A DNA stretch of 64,000 nt from positions 2,790,001 through 2,854,000 of the forward strand of contig NC_004369.1 of assembly GCF_000011305.1 (NCBI RefSeq), given 5' to 3'. Position 1 is the first letter of the stretch, and each line of letters opens with the position of its first letter. The notes under the pieces are model-generated. The model was not told the origin of the DNA. It saw only the letters and a list, made by a program, of their open reading frames with translations, and did not search any database. Positions 17,393-25,125 of this stretch are shown here, piece after piece. The stretch is from Corynebacterium efficiens YS-314 (lineage in GTDB: Bacteria; Actinomycetota; Actinomycetes; Mycobacteriales; Mycobacteriaceae). A program made the position numbers and the translations under genes.

Positions 17393-18130
17393 TCAGGCGC
17401 GGGATTCTGTGAGCAGCTCACTGAGGGCTGCGCGGTAGCGGGCGGCCACCAGTGGGGCCAGCGAGGTGGTCAGGGGTGCGGAATGGGTGATCCGGGCACC
17501 GGTGGAGGCGGCGATGTTGTCCACCTGGTCGAGAACCCGGTCCAGAAGGAGCCCCTCGGTGACAAACAGCGGCAGGATGTGAACATCGCTGTGCCCTCGG
17601 GAGGCCTCGATCACCGCCGCCCCACCGAAACCGACACCGGGACCGCTGGTGGCATAGACCACCTCGGCGGAGTAGCCGGAGCAGTGCGCGACAGCGTCAG
17701 CCAGGCCCTCCACTGCGGTGTTCGCCGCGGCATCGGAACTGCCCACGGCATAGAGGATGATGTGGGCACCCACCGGGAGTGAGGGGGGTAGGACGTCGCA
17801 AAGCACACCGGCGACGTCCGCGGAGGTACCCAGGTGGGGACCGACCAGGAGGGTGACCCCGTGGCGCTGCTGCGCATTACTAACGGCCTCCGGAACGTCA
17901 ATCTTGTTGTGGAAGGCGTCGGTGAACAGCAGAGGCACCAGCGCCGCCCTGGTCACACCCTGTTCCGCGAGCTGACCGACGACCTCATCGAGGGAGGGGT
18001 CGGCGAGCTCCAGGTGTGCCTCCACGGCATCGACCTGCAGCATCCGGCCGGTCGCCGCGGTGAGCGCGGTGATGCCGGCGGCGGCCGAGGGCTTGCGGGA
18101 ACCGTGGGACAGGGTGATCAGGGGGATCAT
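17393..18130 (-). CDS. cysY: CysY, CbiX-like sirohydrochlorin chelatase
   Basis: A 245-residue protein with two CbiX-like half domains, each led by a strand and a conserved loop: TLSHGSRKPS near residue 10 with the metal-binding His, and ILYAVGSSD near 125. The strand PLLFTDAFHNKIDVPEA carries the second His of the active site, and PLFVTEGLLLDRV is the matching part of the second half. It should insert iron into sirohydrochlorin to make siroheme for the sulfite reductase CysI, encoded upstream in the same operon. Gap of 24 bases to cysN. Confidence 0.83.
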   Translation of the reverse strand: MIPLITLSHGSRKPSAAAGITALTAATGRMLQVDAVEAHLELADPSLDEVVGQLAEQGVTRAALVPLLFTDAFHNKIDVPEAVSNAQQRHGVTLLVGPHLGTSADVAGVLCDVLPPSLPVGAHIILYAVGSSDAAANTAVEGLADAVAHCSGYSAEVVYATSGPGVGFGGAAVIEASRGHSDVHILPLFVTEGLLLDRVLDQVDNIAASTGARITHSAPLTTSLAPLVAARYRAALSELLTESRA

Positions 18131-18154
18131 GGTGCTTTTCCTAACTGGGCTGTT

Positions 18155-19492
18155 CTAGATGTCCCAGGTGTCACGCAGGCGGTGGCCGACGAGGCCGGCC
18201 GCCAGGGTGTCACCCGAGCTCTGGTCGATGAGGAGGAAGGATCCCACCGCGCCACGGGCGGCGTAATCCTCCACGGGAAGTTCGGAGGCGACATCGATGC
18301 GCACATGCGCGATGTCGTTGAGTCCGTAGGACTCCGGTGCCTCATCGTCGTTGCGACCGTCGATGTCCAGGACACGTTCGATGGCGGCGATGCGGCCGCG
18401 TTCGAGGGAGGTGCCATAACGGACCTTGACCGGGGCCCCCGGACGCAGCTCACGGTCGGTGAGCCCCACGACGGTGGCGTTGAAGCTGCGGACAGCCTCC
18501 GGGCGGTCCGCACCGGCGATGAGCTCGCCACGGATCAGGTCGATCTCATGCGCCAGGCGCAGGACCACCGCATCACCGACCGCCGCGGACTGCTGGGGGC
18601 CGTCGGCGGAATCGATGTGGGTGACCTCGGTGGTGCGACCCTCCGGCAGGTAGACGGTGTCCCCCACCGCAATGGAACCGGCGGCGATGGTGCCGGCGTA
18701 CCCGCGGTAGTCGGTGGCGTGTTCGCGGATGACGGTCTGGATCGGGAAACGGAAACCCAGGTCATTGGCGCGGCCACGGGCGACCTCGACGGTCTCGAGG
18801 ATCTCCAGCACGGTCGGGCCGGTGTACCAGTCCATGTTGGTGGACCGCTCGGCGACATTGTCGCCCTTGAGCGCGGAGATCGGCACGACGCGGGCATCGG
18901 CGATGCGCAGGGCGGTGGCCAGCTCGGTGAAGTCCTTCTCGATCTGCTGGAAGACCTCCTGGGAGTAATCCACCAGGTCGATCTTGTTCACCGCCAGGAT
19001 CACGGTCTTCACACCGAGCAGCGCGGCCACCGAGAGGTGACGACGGGTCTGCTCGACCACACCGTGGCGGGAATCCACCAGCAGCACAACCACCTGGGAG
19101 GTGGACACACCGGTGACGGTGTTGCGGGTGTACTGCACATGGCCTGGGGTGTCAGCCAGGATGAAGGTGCGCTTGTCGGTGGCGAAGTAGCGGTAGGCCA
19201 CGTCGATGGTGATGCCCTGTTCACGCTCGGCACGCAGGCCGTCGACCAGCAGGGACAGGTCCAGGCCCTCGAAACCGCGGTCGGCGGAGGTACGCTCCAC
19301 CGAGGCCAGGGTGTCGGCGAGCACGGACTTGGTGTCATGGAGCAGACGACCGACGAAGGTGGACTTGCCGTCATCGACGGAGCCAGCGGTGCACAGACGC
19401 AGGGTCTCGCGCTGGGCGATCTTGGCGGCGGTGGTCTTGGCGGTCTGGGCTGCCGGGGTGTCTGTGTCGGGGTTCAGGGTGGGGGCGGTCAT
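18155..19492 (-). CDS. cysN: CysN, sulfate adenylyltransferase subunit 1 (GTPase)
   Basis: A 445-residue elongation-factor-like GTPase that drives ATP sulfurylase. The G motifs are present: VDDGKSTFVG (G1), DTPGHVQYTRN (G3) and AVNKIDLVD (G4). Two beta-barrel domains follow. There is no APS-kinase extension, unlike the fused CysNC of mycobacteria, and no kinase gene is in the cluster, which fits a path that reduces APS directly. ATG shares its last base with the TGA of cysD. Confidence 0.95.
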   Translation of the reverse strand: MTAPTLNPDTDTPAAQTAKTTAAKIAQRETLRLCTAGSVDDGKSTFVGRLLHDTKSVLADTLASVERTSADRGFEGLDLSLLVDGLRAEREQGITIDVAYRYFATDKRTFILADTPGHVQYTRNTVTGVSTSQVVVLLVDSRHGVVEQTRRHLSVAALLGVKTVILAVNKIDLVDYSQEVFQQIEKDFTELATALRIADARVVPISALKGDNVAERSTNMDWYTGPTVLEILETVEVARGRANDLGFRFPIQTVIREHATDYRGYAGTIAAGSIAVGDTVYLPEGRTTEVTHIDSADGPQQSAAVGDAVVLRLAHEIDLIRGELIAGADRPEAVRSFNATVVGLTDRELRPGAPVKVRYGTSLERGRIAAIERVLDIDGRNDDEAPESYGLNDIAHVRIDVASELPVEDYAARGAVGSFLLIDQSSGDTLAAGLVGHRLRDTWDI

Positions 19493-20418
19493 CAGAAGTA
19501 GCCTTCCTTCTTACGGTCTTCCATGGCGGATTCGCTGAGTCGGTCGTCGGCGCGGGTGGCGCCACGCTCGGTGAGGGTGGAGGTGGAGATCTCCTCGATC
19601 ACATCGTCGATGGTGCGTGCCTCGGACAGCACGGCACCGGTGCAGGACATGTCACCGACGGTGCGGTAGCGCACTGTCTTGGTCACGATCTCCTCACCCT
19701 TCTTCGGGCCACCCCACTCGCCGGGGGTCAACCACATGCCATCGCGCTCGAAGACCTCACGCTGGTGGGAGAAGTAGATGGGGGGCAGTTCGATGCCACG
19801 GGCACCGATGTACTCCCAGATATCCGCCTCGGTCCAGTTGGAGATGGGGAAGACACGGATGTTCTCGCCCGGCAGGTGGCCACCGTTGTACAGGTTCCAC
19901 AGTTCGGGGCGCTGGCGGCGGGGATCCCAGCCACCGAAGGAGTCACGCACGGAGAACACGCGCTCCTTGGCGCGGGCGCGTTCCTCATCGCGGCGGGCAC
20001 CACCGAGCACGGCGTCGTAACCCTGTTCGGCGATGGTCTCCACCAGGGGCACGGTCTGCAGTGGGTTGCGGGTGCCGTCGGGGCGTTCCTGCAGGTCACC
20101 GCGGTCGATCCAATCCTGGACCTTGGCCACGCGCAGGCGGGCGCCGGTGCGCTCGACCAGACGGTCCCGGAATTCCAGGACCTCCGGGAAATTGTGGCCG
20201 GTGTCCACGTGCAGCAGCTCAAAGGGGACGGTGGCCGGGGCGAAGGCGCGGCGGGCGAGTTCGTAGACCACCACGGAATCCTTGCCGCCGGAGAACAGCA
20301 GGCCGATCTTGTCGAACTGGCCGGCCACCTCGCGCAGGATGTGGATGGATTCGTTCTCGAGGTCTTTCAGGTGTGGGGAGAGTTCGGTCTGGGTGGCTGG
20401 TGAGGTAACTGTGGTCAT
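19492..20418 (-). CDS. cysD: CysD, sulfate adenylyltransferase subunit 2
   Basis: A 308-residue ATP-PPi-loop enzyme that forms APS from ATP and sulfate with CysN. It has the PP-loop FSGGKDSVV near residue 42, the block LLHVDTGHNFPEVL and the C-terminal family stretch RYRTVGDMSCTGAV. The ATG at 20416-20418 is chosen because it overlaps the cysH TGA in an ATGA junction and starts the family-length protein; the frame extends upstream only as an antisense-quality extension within cysH. Confidence 0.95.
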   Translation of the reverse strand: MTTVTSPATQTELSPHLKDLENESIHILREVAGQFDKIGLLFSGGKDSVVVYELARRAFAPATVPFELLHVDTGHNFPEVLEFRDRLVERTGARLRVAKVQDWIDRGDLQERPDGTRNPLQTVPLVETIAEQGYDAVLGGARRDEERARAKERVFSVRDSFGGWDPRRQRPELWNLYNGGHLPGENIRVFPISNWTEADIWEYIGARGIELPPIYFSHQREVFERDGMWLTPGEWGGPKKGEEIVTKTVRYRTVGDMSCTGAVLSEARTIDDVIEEISTSTLTERGATRADDRLSESAMEDRKKEGYF

Positions 20419-21200
20419 GAGTGAAGTCCGCATTCTGTCTTGGCGTTTCCGGCCCAGCGGCCGGCACGGGGGTCCTGTCCCTCTGCGACAGGCAGGGTGC
20501 AGGTGGCGCAACCGATGGATGGGTATCCCTGGTGCGTGAGGGGGTGATCGATGAGGTTGTTGTCGGTGATGAACCGGTTGGTCTCCTCCAGCGACCAGGT
20601 GATGATCGGGGAGATCTTCAACCGGCCGGTGGCATCCAGCGACAGCGCCGGAGCCTGGGCACGGGTGGGCCCATCGGAGCGTCGCAGGCCGGTGATCCAC
20701 CCCGCATATGGCGAGAGGCTGGCCGCGAGGGGCTCCACCTTACGCATCCGGCAGCACGCCGTCGGGTTGCTGCGGTACAGATTCTTTCCATAGAGCGAAT
20801 CCTGCTCGGCGCGGGTGAGGATCGGCAGCGCGGTGACCAGGGTCTGGCTGTAACGCTCGTCCACTTTCCGGGCCACCTCGAGGGTCTCCTCGAAGTGATA
20901 CCCGGTGTCCAGGAAGAGGAAATCCGCCTGCGGCAGGTGACGGGCGGCCAGTTCGGCCAGCACGGTGTTCTCCATGCTCAGCGTGACTGCGACACGGCCC
21001 GGCACGTGCTCCGCCGCCCACTCCAGGATGGTGGCGGCATCGGCGTGGTACAGCTCGTCGGCATGCTTGTCGACGAGCTCCCGGTTGCGGTGTGCGACCT
21101 CTTCGGGGAGGGGTGCGGTGGTGCGGGGGCCCTCCGGGGAGACCTCTGGGTCCTGGGTGGGACCGGCGTTCTTCAGTGCGTTGACGGTAACGAAGCTCAT
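20415..21200 (-). CDS. cysH: CysH, assimilatory adenylylsulfate (APS) reductase
   Basis: A 261-residue reductase that turns activated sulfate into sulfite. The PP-loop-like VTLSMENTVL lies near residue 73, and the C-terminal ECGLH carries the catalytic Cys. The pairs ACCRMRK (about 150) and GCATC (about 232) are the four [4Fe-4S] ligands that mark APS-type rather than PAPS-type reductases, in keeping with the lack of an APS kinase gene here. ATGA overlaps on both sides (with cysX and cysD) show tight coupling. Confidence 0.93.
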   Translation of the reverse strand: MSFVTVNALKNAGPTQDPEVSPEGPRTTAPLPEEVAHRNRELVDKHADELYHADAATILEWAAEHVPGRVAVTLSMENTVLAELAARHLPQADFLFLDTGYHFEETLEVARKVDERYSQTLVTALPILTRAEQDSLYGKNLYRSNPTACCRMRKVEPLAASLSPYAGWITGLRRSDGPTRAQAPALSLDATGRLKISPIITWSLEETNRFITDNNLIDHPLTHQGYPSIGCATCTLPVAEGQDPRAGRWAGNAKTECGLHS

Positions 21201-21460
21201 TGCTGTGTGTCCCCTCCTTCGGGTAGCTGGTGGCCGTGTCTGGCCAGTGATTCCTTCAGTGCCTGCGATGTGGATTTCGCGGCCGCGGGCCTGGTGACGG
21301 GGTCATCCTGGCCGTGGTACTTCACCTCGAACACCCGGGTGCAGTCCGCACACAACCAGGCGAACTCGGTCTCCTCATTGGGGAAGAGGACCTCACCGGC
21401 GCAGTAGGGGCAGAACAGCGGATGGTTGCGGTTGGGGTTCGGCTTGCGGCGCAGACTCAA
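21197..21460 (-). CDS. cysX: CysX, small Cys-rich electron-carrier-like protein
   Basis: An 87-residue protein with two Cys pairs (CPYCAG and CADC, about 20 residues apart), a zinc-ribbon or rubredoxin-like knuckle, then a basic and polar tail. It is assigned as CysX by its place between cysI and cysH, as in C. glutamicum, where an electron-transfer role has been proposed. The TTG at 21458-21460 is the likely start: it overlaps the cysI TGA and has GGAGG 7 bases before it. The GTG at 21491-21493 would lie inside cysI with no such signal. Confidence 0.85.
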   Translation of the reverse strand: MSLRRKPNPNRNHPLFCPYCAGEVLFPNEETEFAWLCADCTRVFEVKYHGQDDPVTRPAAAKSTSQALKESLARHGHQLPEGGDTQQ

Positions 21461-23151
21461 CTCAGATCCTCCTCCGCGGCGCGCTGGACCCACTCGCGGA
21501 ACTGCTCGCCCTCGGTGCGCTGCTCCTTGAATTTGGTGACCACGCGGGTGACGTACTCCCCGACCTCATCGGCGATGACCTTGTGGCCCTTGAGCTTGCG
21601 TCCGAAGTTGGGGTCCAGGTTCATGGAACCACCGAGGTGGACCTGGAAACCCTCCACGCGGTTGCCGTCGGCATCGGTGACGGTCTGGCCCTTGAAGCCG
21701 ATGTCGGCGACCTGGGTGCGGGCGCAGGAGTTCGGGCAGCCGTTGAGGGCGATCTTGATGGGGACGTCGAGGTCGCCGATGCGTTCCTCCAGCTCGTCGA
21801 CAAGCTCGATGGCACGTGACTTGGTGGTGGCGTGCGCCAGCTTGCAGAACTCCAGGCCGGTGCAGGAGATGATGCCGCGGCGGAACTCCGACGGGGAGGA
21901 GTACAGGCCGACCTCATCCAGGTCGCGGGCGACCTCGGTGAGCTTCTCGCGCTCGATGTCGAGGAAGAGCAGCTCCTTGTCCGCGGTGGTGCGGATGCGG
22001 CTGATGCCGTGCTTCTCGGCGACATCGGCGATGGCGATGAGCTGCTCACCGGTGGTGTGCCCCACGGTCGGCTTCACACCGAGGTAGAACTTCCCATCCT
22101 TCTGCGGGTGGATGCCGATGTGGTCGCGGTAACCTGGATTGGTGGTGATCTCAGGCCCGTCGATGAGCGTGCGCTCGAGGTACTCGGTCTCAAGCACCTC
22201 ACGGAACTTCTCGATCCCCCACTGCGCGACCAGGAACTTCAGACGCGCGCGGTTGCGCAGACGACGGAAACCATAGTCACGGAAGATACCGGCGACACCG
22301 GCCCAGACCTCGGGCACTTCATCGAGAGGGATCCAGGCACCCAGTGGCTGCGCGAGCATCGGGTTGGTGGACAGGCCACCACCGACGAAGCACTCGAAAC
22401 CGACACCGTGCTCCGGGTGGACCGACGGCACGAAGGAGACATCCTGGATCTCGTGGGTGACATCCTGGCGGGCGTTACCGGTGATCGCGGACTTGAACTT
22501 ACGCGGCAGGTTGTGGAACTCATCCCGGTCGAGGTAGCGCTCGCGGATGGCATCGATGGCGGGGGTGGCGTCGATAAGCTCCTCGGCGGCGACACCCGCA
22601 ACGGGTGAGCCGAGGATGACGCGGGGAACGTCACCGCAGCCCAGCATGGTGGTCAGGCCGACCGACTCGAGTTTCTCCCAGATGGTAGGCACATCCTCGA
22701 TGCGGATCCAGTGCAGCTGAATGTTCTGACGATCGGTGAAATCGGCGGTGGACCGGGCGTAATCACGGGAGATCTCACCGACGACGCGGAGTCGCTCCGG
22801 GGAGGCCTGGCCGCCGTCGAAGCGCACGCGCATCATGAAGAACTCATCCTGCAGCTCAGCGTCCGGGACCTGACCGGTCAGCTCACCGCCGAGGTCCTGT
22901 TTGCGCTGGGTGTAGATGCCGAGCCACTTGAAACGTGGCGCGATGTCATCCGGGTGGATGGAGGAGAAACCCTGCTTGGAGTAGATGTCGATGACCCGCT
23001 GCTTCACCTCGAAGGCAGCCTCATCCTGCTTGACCTCCTCGACGTGGTTGAGCGGCGCGGTGCCGTCGATCTTCCACTGCCCCTCGGGCTTGGGCTTGCG
23101 AGCCGGGCGGGCTGGCTTTGCTGCTTGTGCCGGCGCGGTTGTTGGCGACAT
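21457..23151 (-). CDS. cysI: CysI, ferredoxin-dependent assimilatory sulfite reductase
   Basis: A 564-residue siroheme and [4Fe-4S] enzyme that reduces sulfite to sulfide. The cluster/siroheme ligands are in TGLEFCKLA and NGCPNSCAR (C-x5-C ... C-x3-C pattern of the family, the first Cys lying in ISCTGLEFC). Two ferredoxin-like and two sulfite-reductase domains repeat as expected. The ATG at 23149-23151 is preferred to an upstream frame start for its AAGGA site 7 bases before it. First gene of the minus-strand operon, divergent from fpr2, whose product should supply electrons. Confidence 0.95.
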   Translation of the reverse strand: MSPTTAPAQAAKPARPARKPKPEGQWKIDGTAPLNHVEEVKQDEAAFEVKQRVIDIYSKQGFSSIHPDDIAPRFKWLGIYTQRKQDLGGELTGQVPDAELQDEFFMMRVRFDGGQASPERLRVVGEISRDYARSTADFTDRQNIQLHWIRIEDVPTIWEKLESVGLTTMLGCGDVPRVILGSPVAGVAAEELIDATPAIDAIRERYLDRDEFHNLPRKFKSAITGNARQDVTHEIQDVSFVPSVHPEHGVGFECFVGGGLSTNPMLAQPLGAWIPLDEVPEVWAGVAGIFRDYGFRRLRNRARLKFLVAQWGIEKFREVLETEYLERTLIDGPEITTNPGYRDHIGIHPQKDGKFYLGVKPTVGHTTGEQLIAIADVAEKHGISRIRTTADKELLFLDIEREKLTEVARDLDEVGLYSSPSEFRRGIISCTGLEFCKLAHATTKSRAIELVDELEERIGDLDVPIKIALNGCPNSCARTQVADIGFKGQTVTDADGNRVEGFQVHLGGSMNLDPNFGRKLKGHKVIADEVGEYVTRVVTKFKEQRTEGEQFREWVQRAAEEDLS

Positions 23152-23355
23152 GGTGTTCCTTGCTCCTGACAACGTGGTGCCCCACCGATCCTGTGGAGGC
23201 TGGTTCAACTTCTCTATCTGTCAGTGACTGAAGCTATACGTACCGATCTGTCTACAACAACCCTTAAATTCAGGATGTGTCGTGGATTTCACTTGAAAAA
23301 GCAGATTTAAATTGTTTTAGCTGGGGCTTTAAGGGTAGCTATAGTATGAATTGAA

Positions 23356-23371
23356 TAGACTGGACGGTCTA
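23356..23371. promoter_or_regulatory. McbR-type operator (perfect)
   Basis: TAGAC-TGGACG-GTCTA matches the published McbR operator TAGAC-N6-GTCTA exactly. McbR represses sulfur-metabolism genes in C. glutamicum. It lies 212 bases before fpr2 and 205 before cysI. Confidence 0.85.
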
Positions 23372-23439
23372 TATCTTGCAGAAATGATGAATTTAATCGG
23401 GAAAATGCTTTGCAGATCACGCCACTACTGTTAGCTTTA

Positions 23440-23455
23440 CAGACCAAGCGGTCTA
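23440..23455. promoter_or_regulatory. McbR-type operator (one mismatch)
   Basis: CAGAC-CAAGCG-GTCTA differs from TAGAC-N6-GTCTA in the first base only. A third, half-conserved box follows at 23474-23489 (TAGAC, 6 bases, GTCGG). Confidence 0.7.
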
Positions 23456-23567
23456 TGGAGCTGTCTAATTGAATAGACAGAGTGGTCGGATCCCGCCGGC
23501 CCCACCACCGCATGACAATCCCCCAGAACACGCCCCCGCACCCTCGGGCACGAAAGGTTTCAAGCAG

Positions 23568-24941
23568 ATGACCACCCCACTGCGCGTCGCCGTCATCGGC
23601 GCTGGCCCTGCCGGTATCTACGCATCCGATCTCCTCATCCGTAATGAGGAGCACGAGATCCACGTCGACCTCTTCGAGCAGATGCCCGCCCCCTTCGGCC
23701 TGATCCGCTACGGTGTCGCACCGGACCACCCACGCATCAAGGGCATCGTGAAGTCCCTGCACAACGTGCTGGACAAGCCACGCCTGCGCCTGCTGGGCAA
23801 CATCACCATCGGCCGCGACATCACCGTCGACGAGCTGCGCGACTACTACGACGCCGTGGTGTTCTCCACCGGTGCCGTCCGCGACCGCGACCTGAACATC
23901 CCGGGCGTGGATGCCGAGGGCTCCTTCGGTGGCGCCGACTTCGTCGGTTTCTACGACGGCAACCCCCGCTTCCCCCGCGACTGGGACCTGTCCGCACGAT
24001 CCGTCGCCGTGATCGGCGTGGGCAATGTCGGCCTGGACGTCGCCCGCATCCTGGCCAAGACCGGTGATGAGCTCAAGGTCACCGAGATCCCCGACAATGT
24101 CTACGAGAACCTGAAGCGCAACCAGGCGAAGGAGGTCCACATCTTCGGTCGCCGTGGACCTGCCCAGGTGAAGTTCACCCCGCAGGAGCTCAAGGAACTC
24201 GACCACTCCGACACCATCAACGTGGTTGTCGACCCCGAGGACATCGACTACGACGCCGCCTCCGAGGAGGCCCGCCGCTCCTCCAAGTCCCAGGACCTCG
24301 TCTGCCAGATCCTCGAGCAGTACGCCATCCGCGAACCGAAGGACGCCCCCCACACCCTGCAGATCCACCTCTTCGAAAACCCCGTGGAGATCCTGGAGAA
24401 GGACGGCCGCGTCGTGGGCCTGCGCACCGAACGCACCGAACTCGATGGCAACGGTGGGGTCAACGGCACCGGCAAATTCACCGAATGGCCAGTCCAGGCG
24501 GTCTACCGCACCGTCGGTTACAAGTCCGACGCCATCGAGGGCGTGCCTTTCGACGACCAGAAGCACGTCATCCCCAATGACGGCGGCCATGTCCTCCAGG
24601 CACCCGGCACCGATCCCGTCCCGGGCCTCTACGCCACCGGCTGGATCAAGCGCGGACCGATCGGTCTGATCGGCAACACCAAGTCCGACGCGAAGGAAAC
24701 CACCGACATGCTCGTCGCCGACGCCGCCGCCGGCAAACTGGATGCACCGAAGTACACCGACCGCGATGCCATCGTCGAGCTTCTCGATGAGCGCAACATC
24801 CCCTACACCACCTGGGAAGGCTGGTACCGCCTCGACGCCGCCGAGCGCGCCCTCGGTGAGGCTGAAGGCCGCGAGCGCAAGAAGATCGTCGACTGGGAGG
24901 AAATGGTCAAGCACGCCCGCGAAGTGCCGGTGGTTGTCTAG
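23568..24941 (+). CDS. fpr2: Fpr2, FprA-type ferredoxin-NADP reductase
   Basis: A 457-residue FAD enzyme of the adrenodoxin-reductase/FprA family. The N-terminal FAD-binding VIGAGPAGIYASDLL, the family block FGLIRYGVAPDHP, the NADP-binding GVGNVGLDVARIL and the C-terminal FAD contact ATGWIKRGPIGLIG are all present. It moves electrons from NADPH to a ferredoxin, here most likely for the sulfite reductase CysI. The ATG at 23568-23570 starts the mature motif at residue 8; the longer upstream frame is Pro-rich and unconserved in character. Divergent from cysI and under the same operators. Confidence 0.93.
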   Translation: MTTPLRVAVIGAGPAGIYASDLLIRNEEHEIHVDLFEQMPAPFGLIRYGVAPDHPRIKGIVKSLHNVLDKPRLRLLGNITIGRDITVDELRDYYDAVVFSTGAVRDRDLNIPGVDAEGSFGGADFVGFYDGNPRFPRDWDLSARSVAVIGVGNVGLDVARILAKTGDELKVTEIPDNVYENLKRNQAKEVHIFGRRGPAQVKFTPQELKELDHSDTINVVVDPEDIDYDAASEEARRSSKSQDLVCQILEQYAIREPKDAPHTLQIHLFENPVEILEKDGRVVGLRTERTELDGNGGVNGTGKFTEWPVQAVYRTVGYKSDAIEGVPFDDQKHVIPNDGGHVLQAPGTDPVPGLYATGWIKRGPIGLIGNTKSDAKETTDMLVADAAAGKLDAPKYTDRDAIVELLDERNIPYTTWEGWYRLDAAERALGEAEGRERKKIVDWEEMVKHAREVPVVV

Positions 24942-24982
24942 GGCTGCTGTTGTTTCACGGTTCCGGGCGTCCGCAGGGGCAT

Positions 24983-25109
24983 AGACGGTGACCTGTGAGC
25001 GCAGGGGTGCTCACAGGTCACCGTTTGCGGACTAAATCCCGCCCCACCAACCTGAAACCTACACAGACGGTGACCTGTGAGCGCAGGGGTGCTCACAGGT
25101 CACCGTTTG
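24983..25109. repeat. Array 1 of the 82-bp palindromic repeat (two copies)
   Basis: Two identical 44-nt palindromic elements (from 24983 and from 25065), start to start exactly 82 bases, are joined by a 38-base A/C-rich linker. Each has a 15-bp perfect stem (24986-25000 with 25009-25023; 25068-25082 with 25091-25105), an 8-base loop, and a short T-run on its 3' side. The array fills the space between the convergent fpr2 and the AbiEi-like gene, so it can also serve as a two-way terminator. Confidence 0.85.
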
Positions 25110-25125
25110 TTCCGGAGCCCCATGT

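Larger units (their letters stand above)
23152..23567. promoter_or_regulatory. Divergent cysI / fpr2 control region
   Basis: This 416-base, locally AT-rich gap must hold promoters for both directions. It contains the McbR-type boxes listed separately and a 20-bp palindrome at 23461-23480 (arms CTGTCTA and TAGACAG, 6 bases apart). Part of a frame extending fpr2 upstream runs through it, but the sequence is not protein-like. Confidence 0.7.

Noticed and set aside
15710..17782. 690-codon open frame on the plus strand
   Set aside because: It runs antisense across three real genes (LLM oxidoreductase, cysZ, cysY) and its translation is low-complexity Gly/His/Gln/Arg sequence typical of a shadow frame.
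16385..23151. SAM or T-box riboswitch in front of the sulfur genes
   Set aside because: The cysI leader before the start codon shows no such conserved fold; operators for a repressor explain control better.
23307..24914. 535-codon open frame antisense to fpr2
   Set aside because: It is the reverse frame of a highly biased gene; fpr2 has all FprA motifs and this frame has none.
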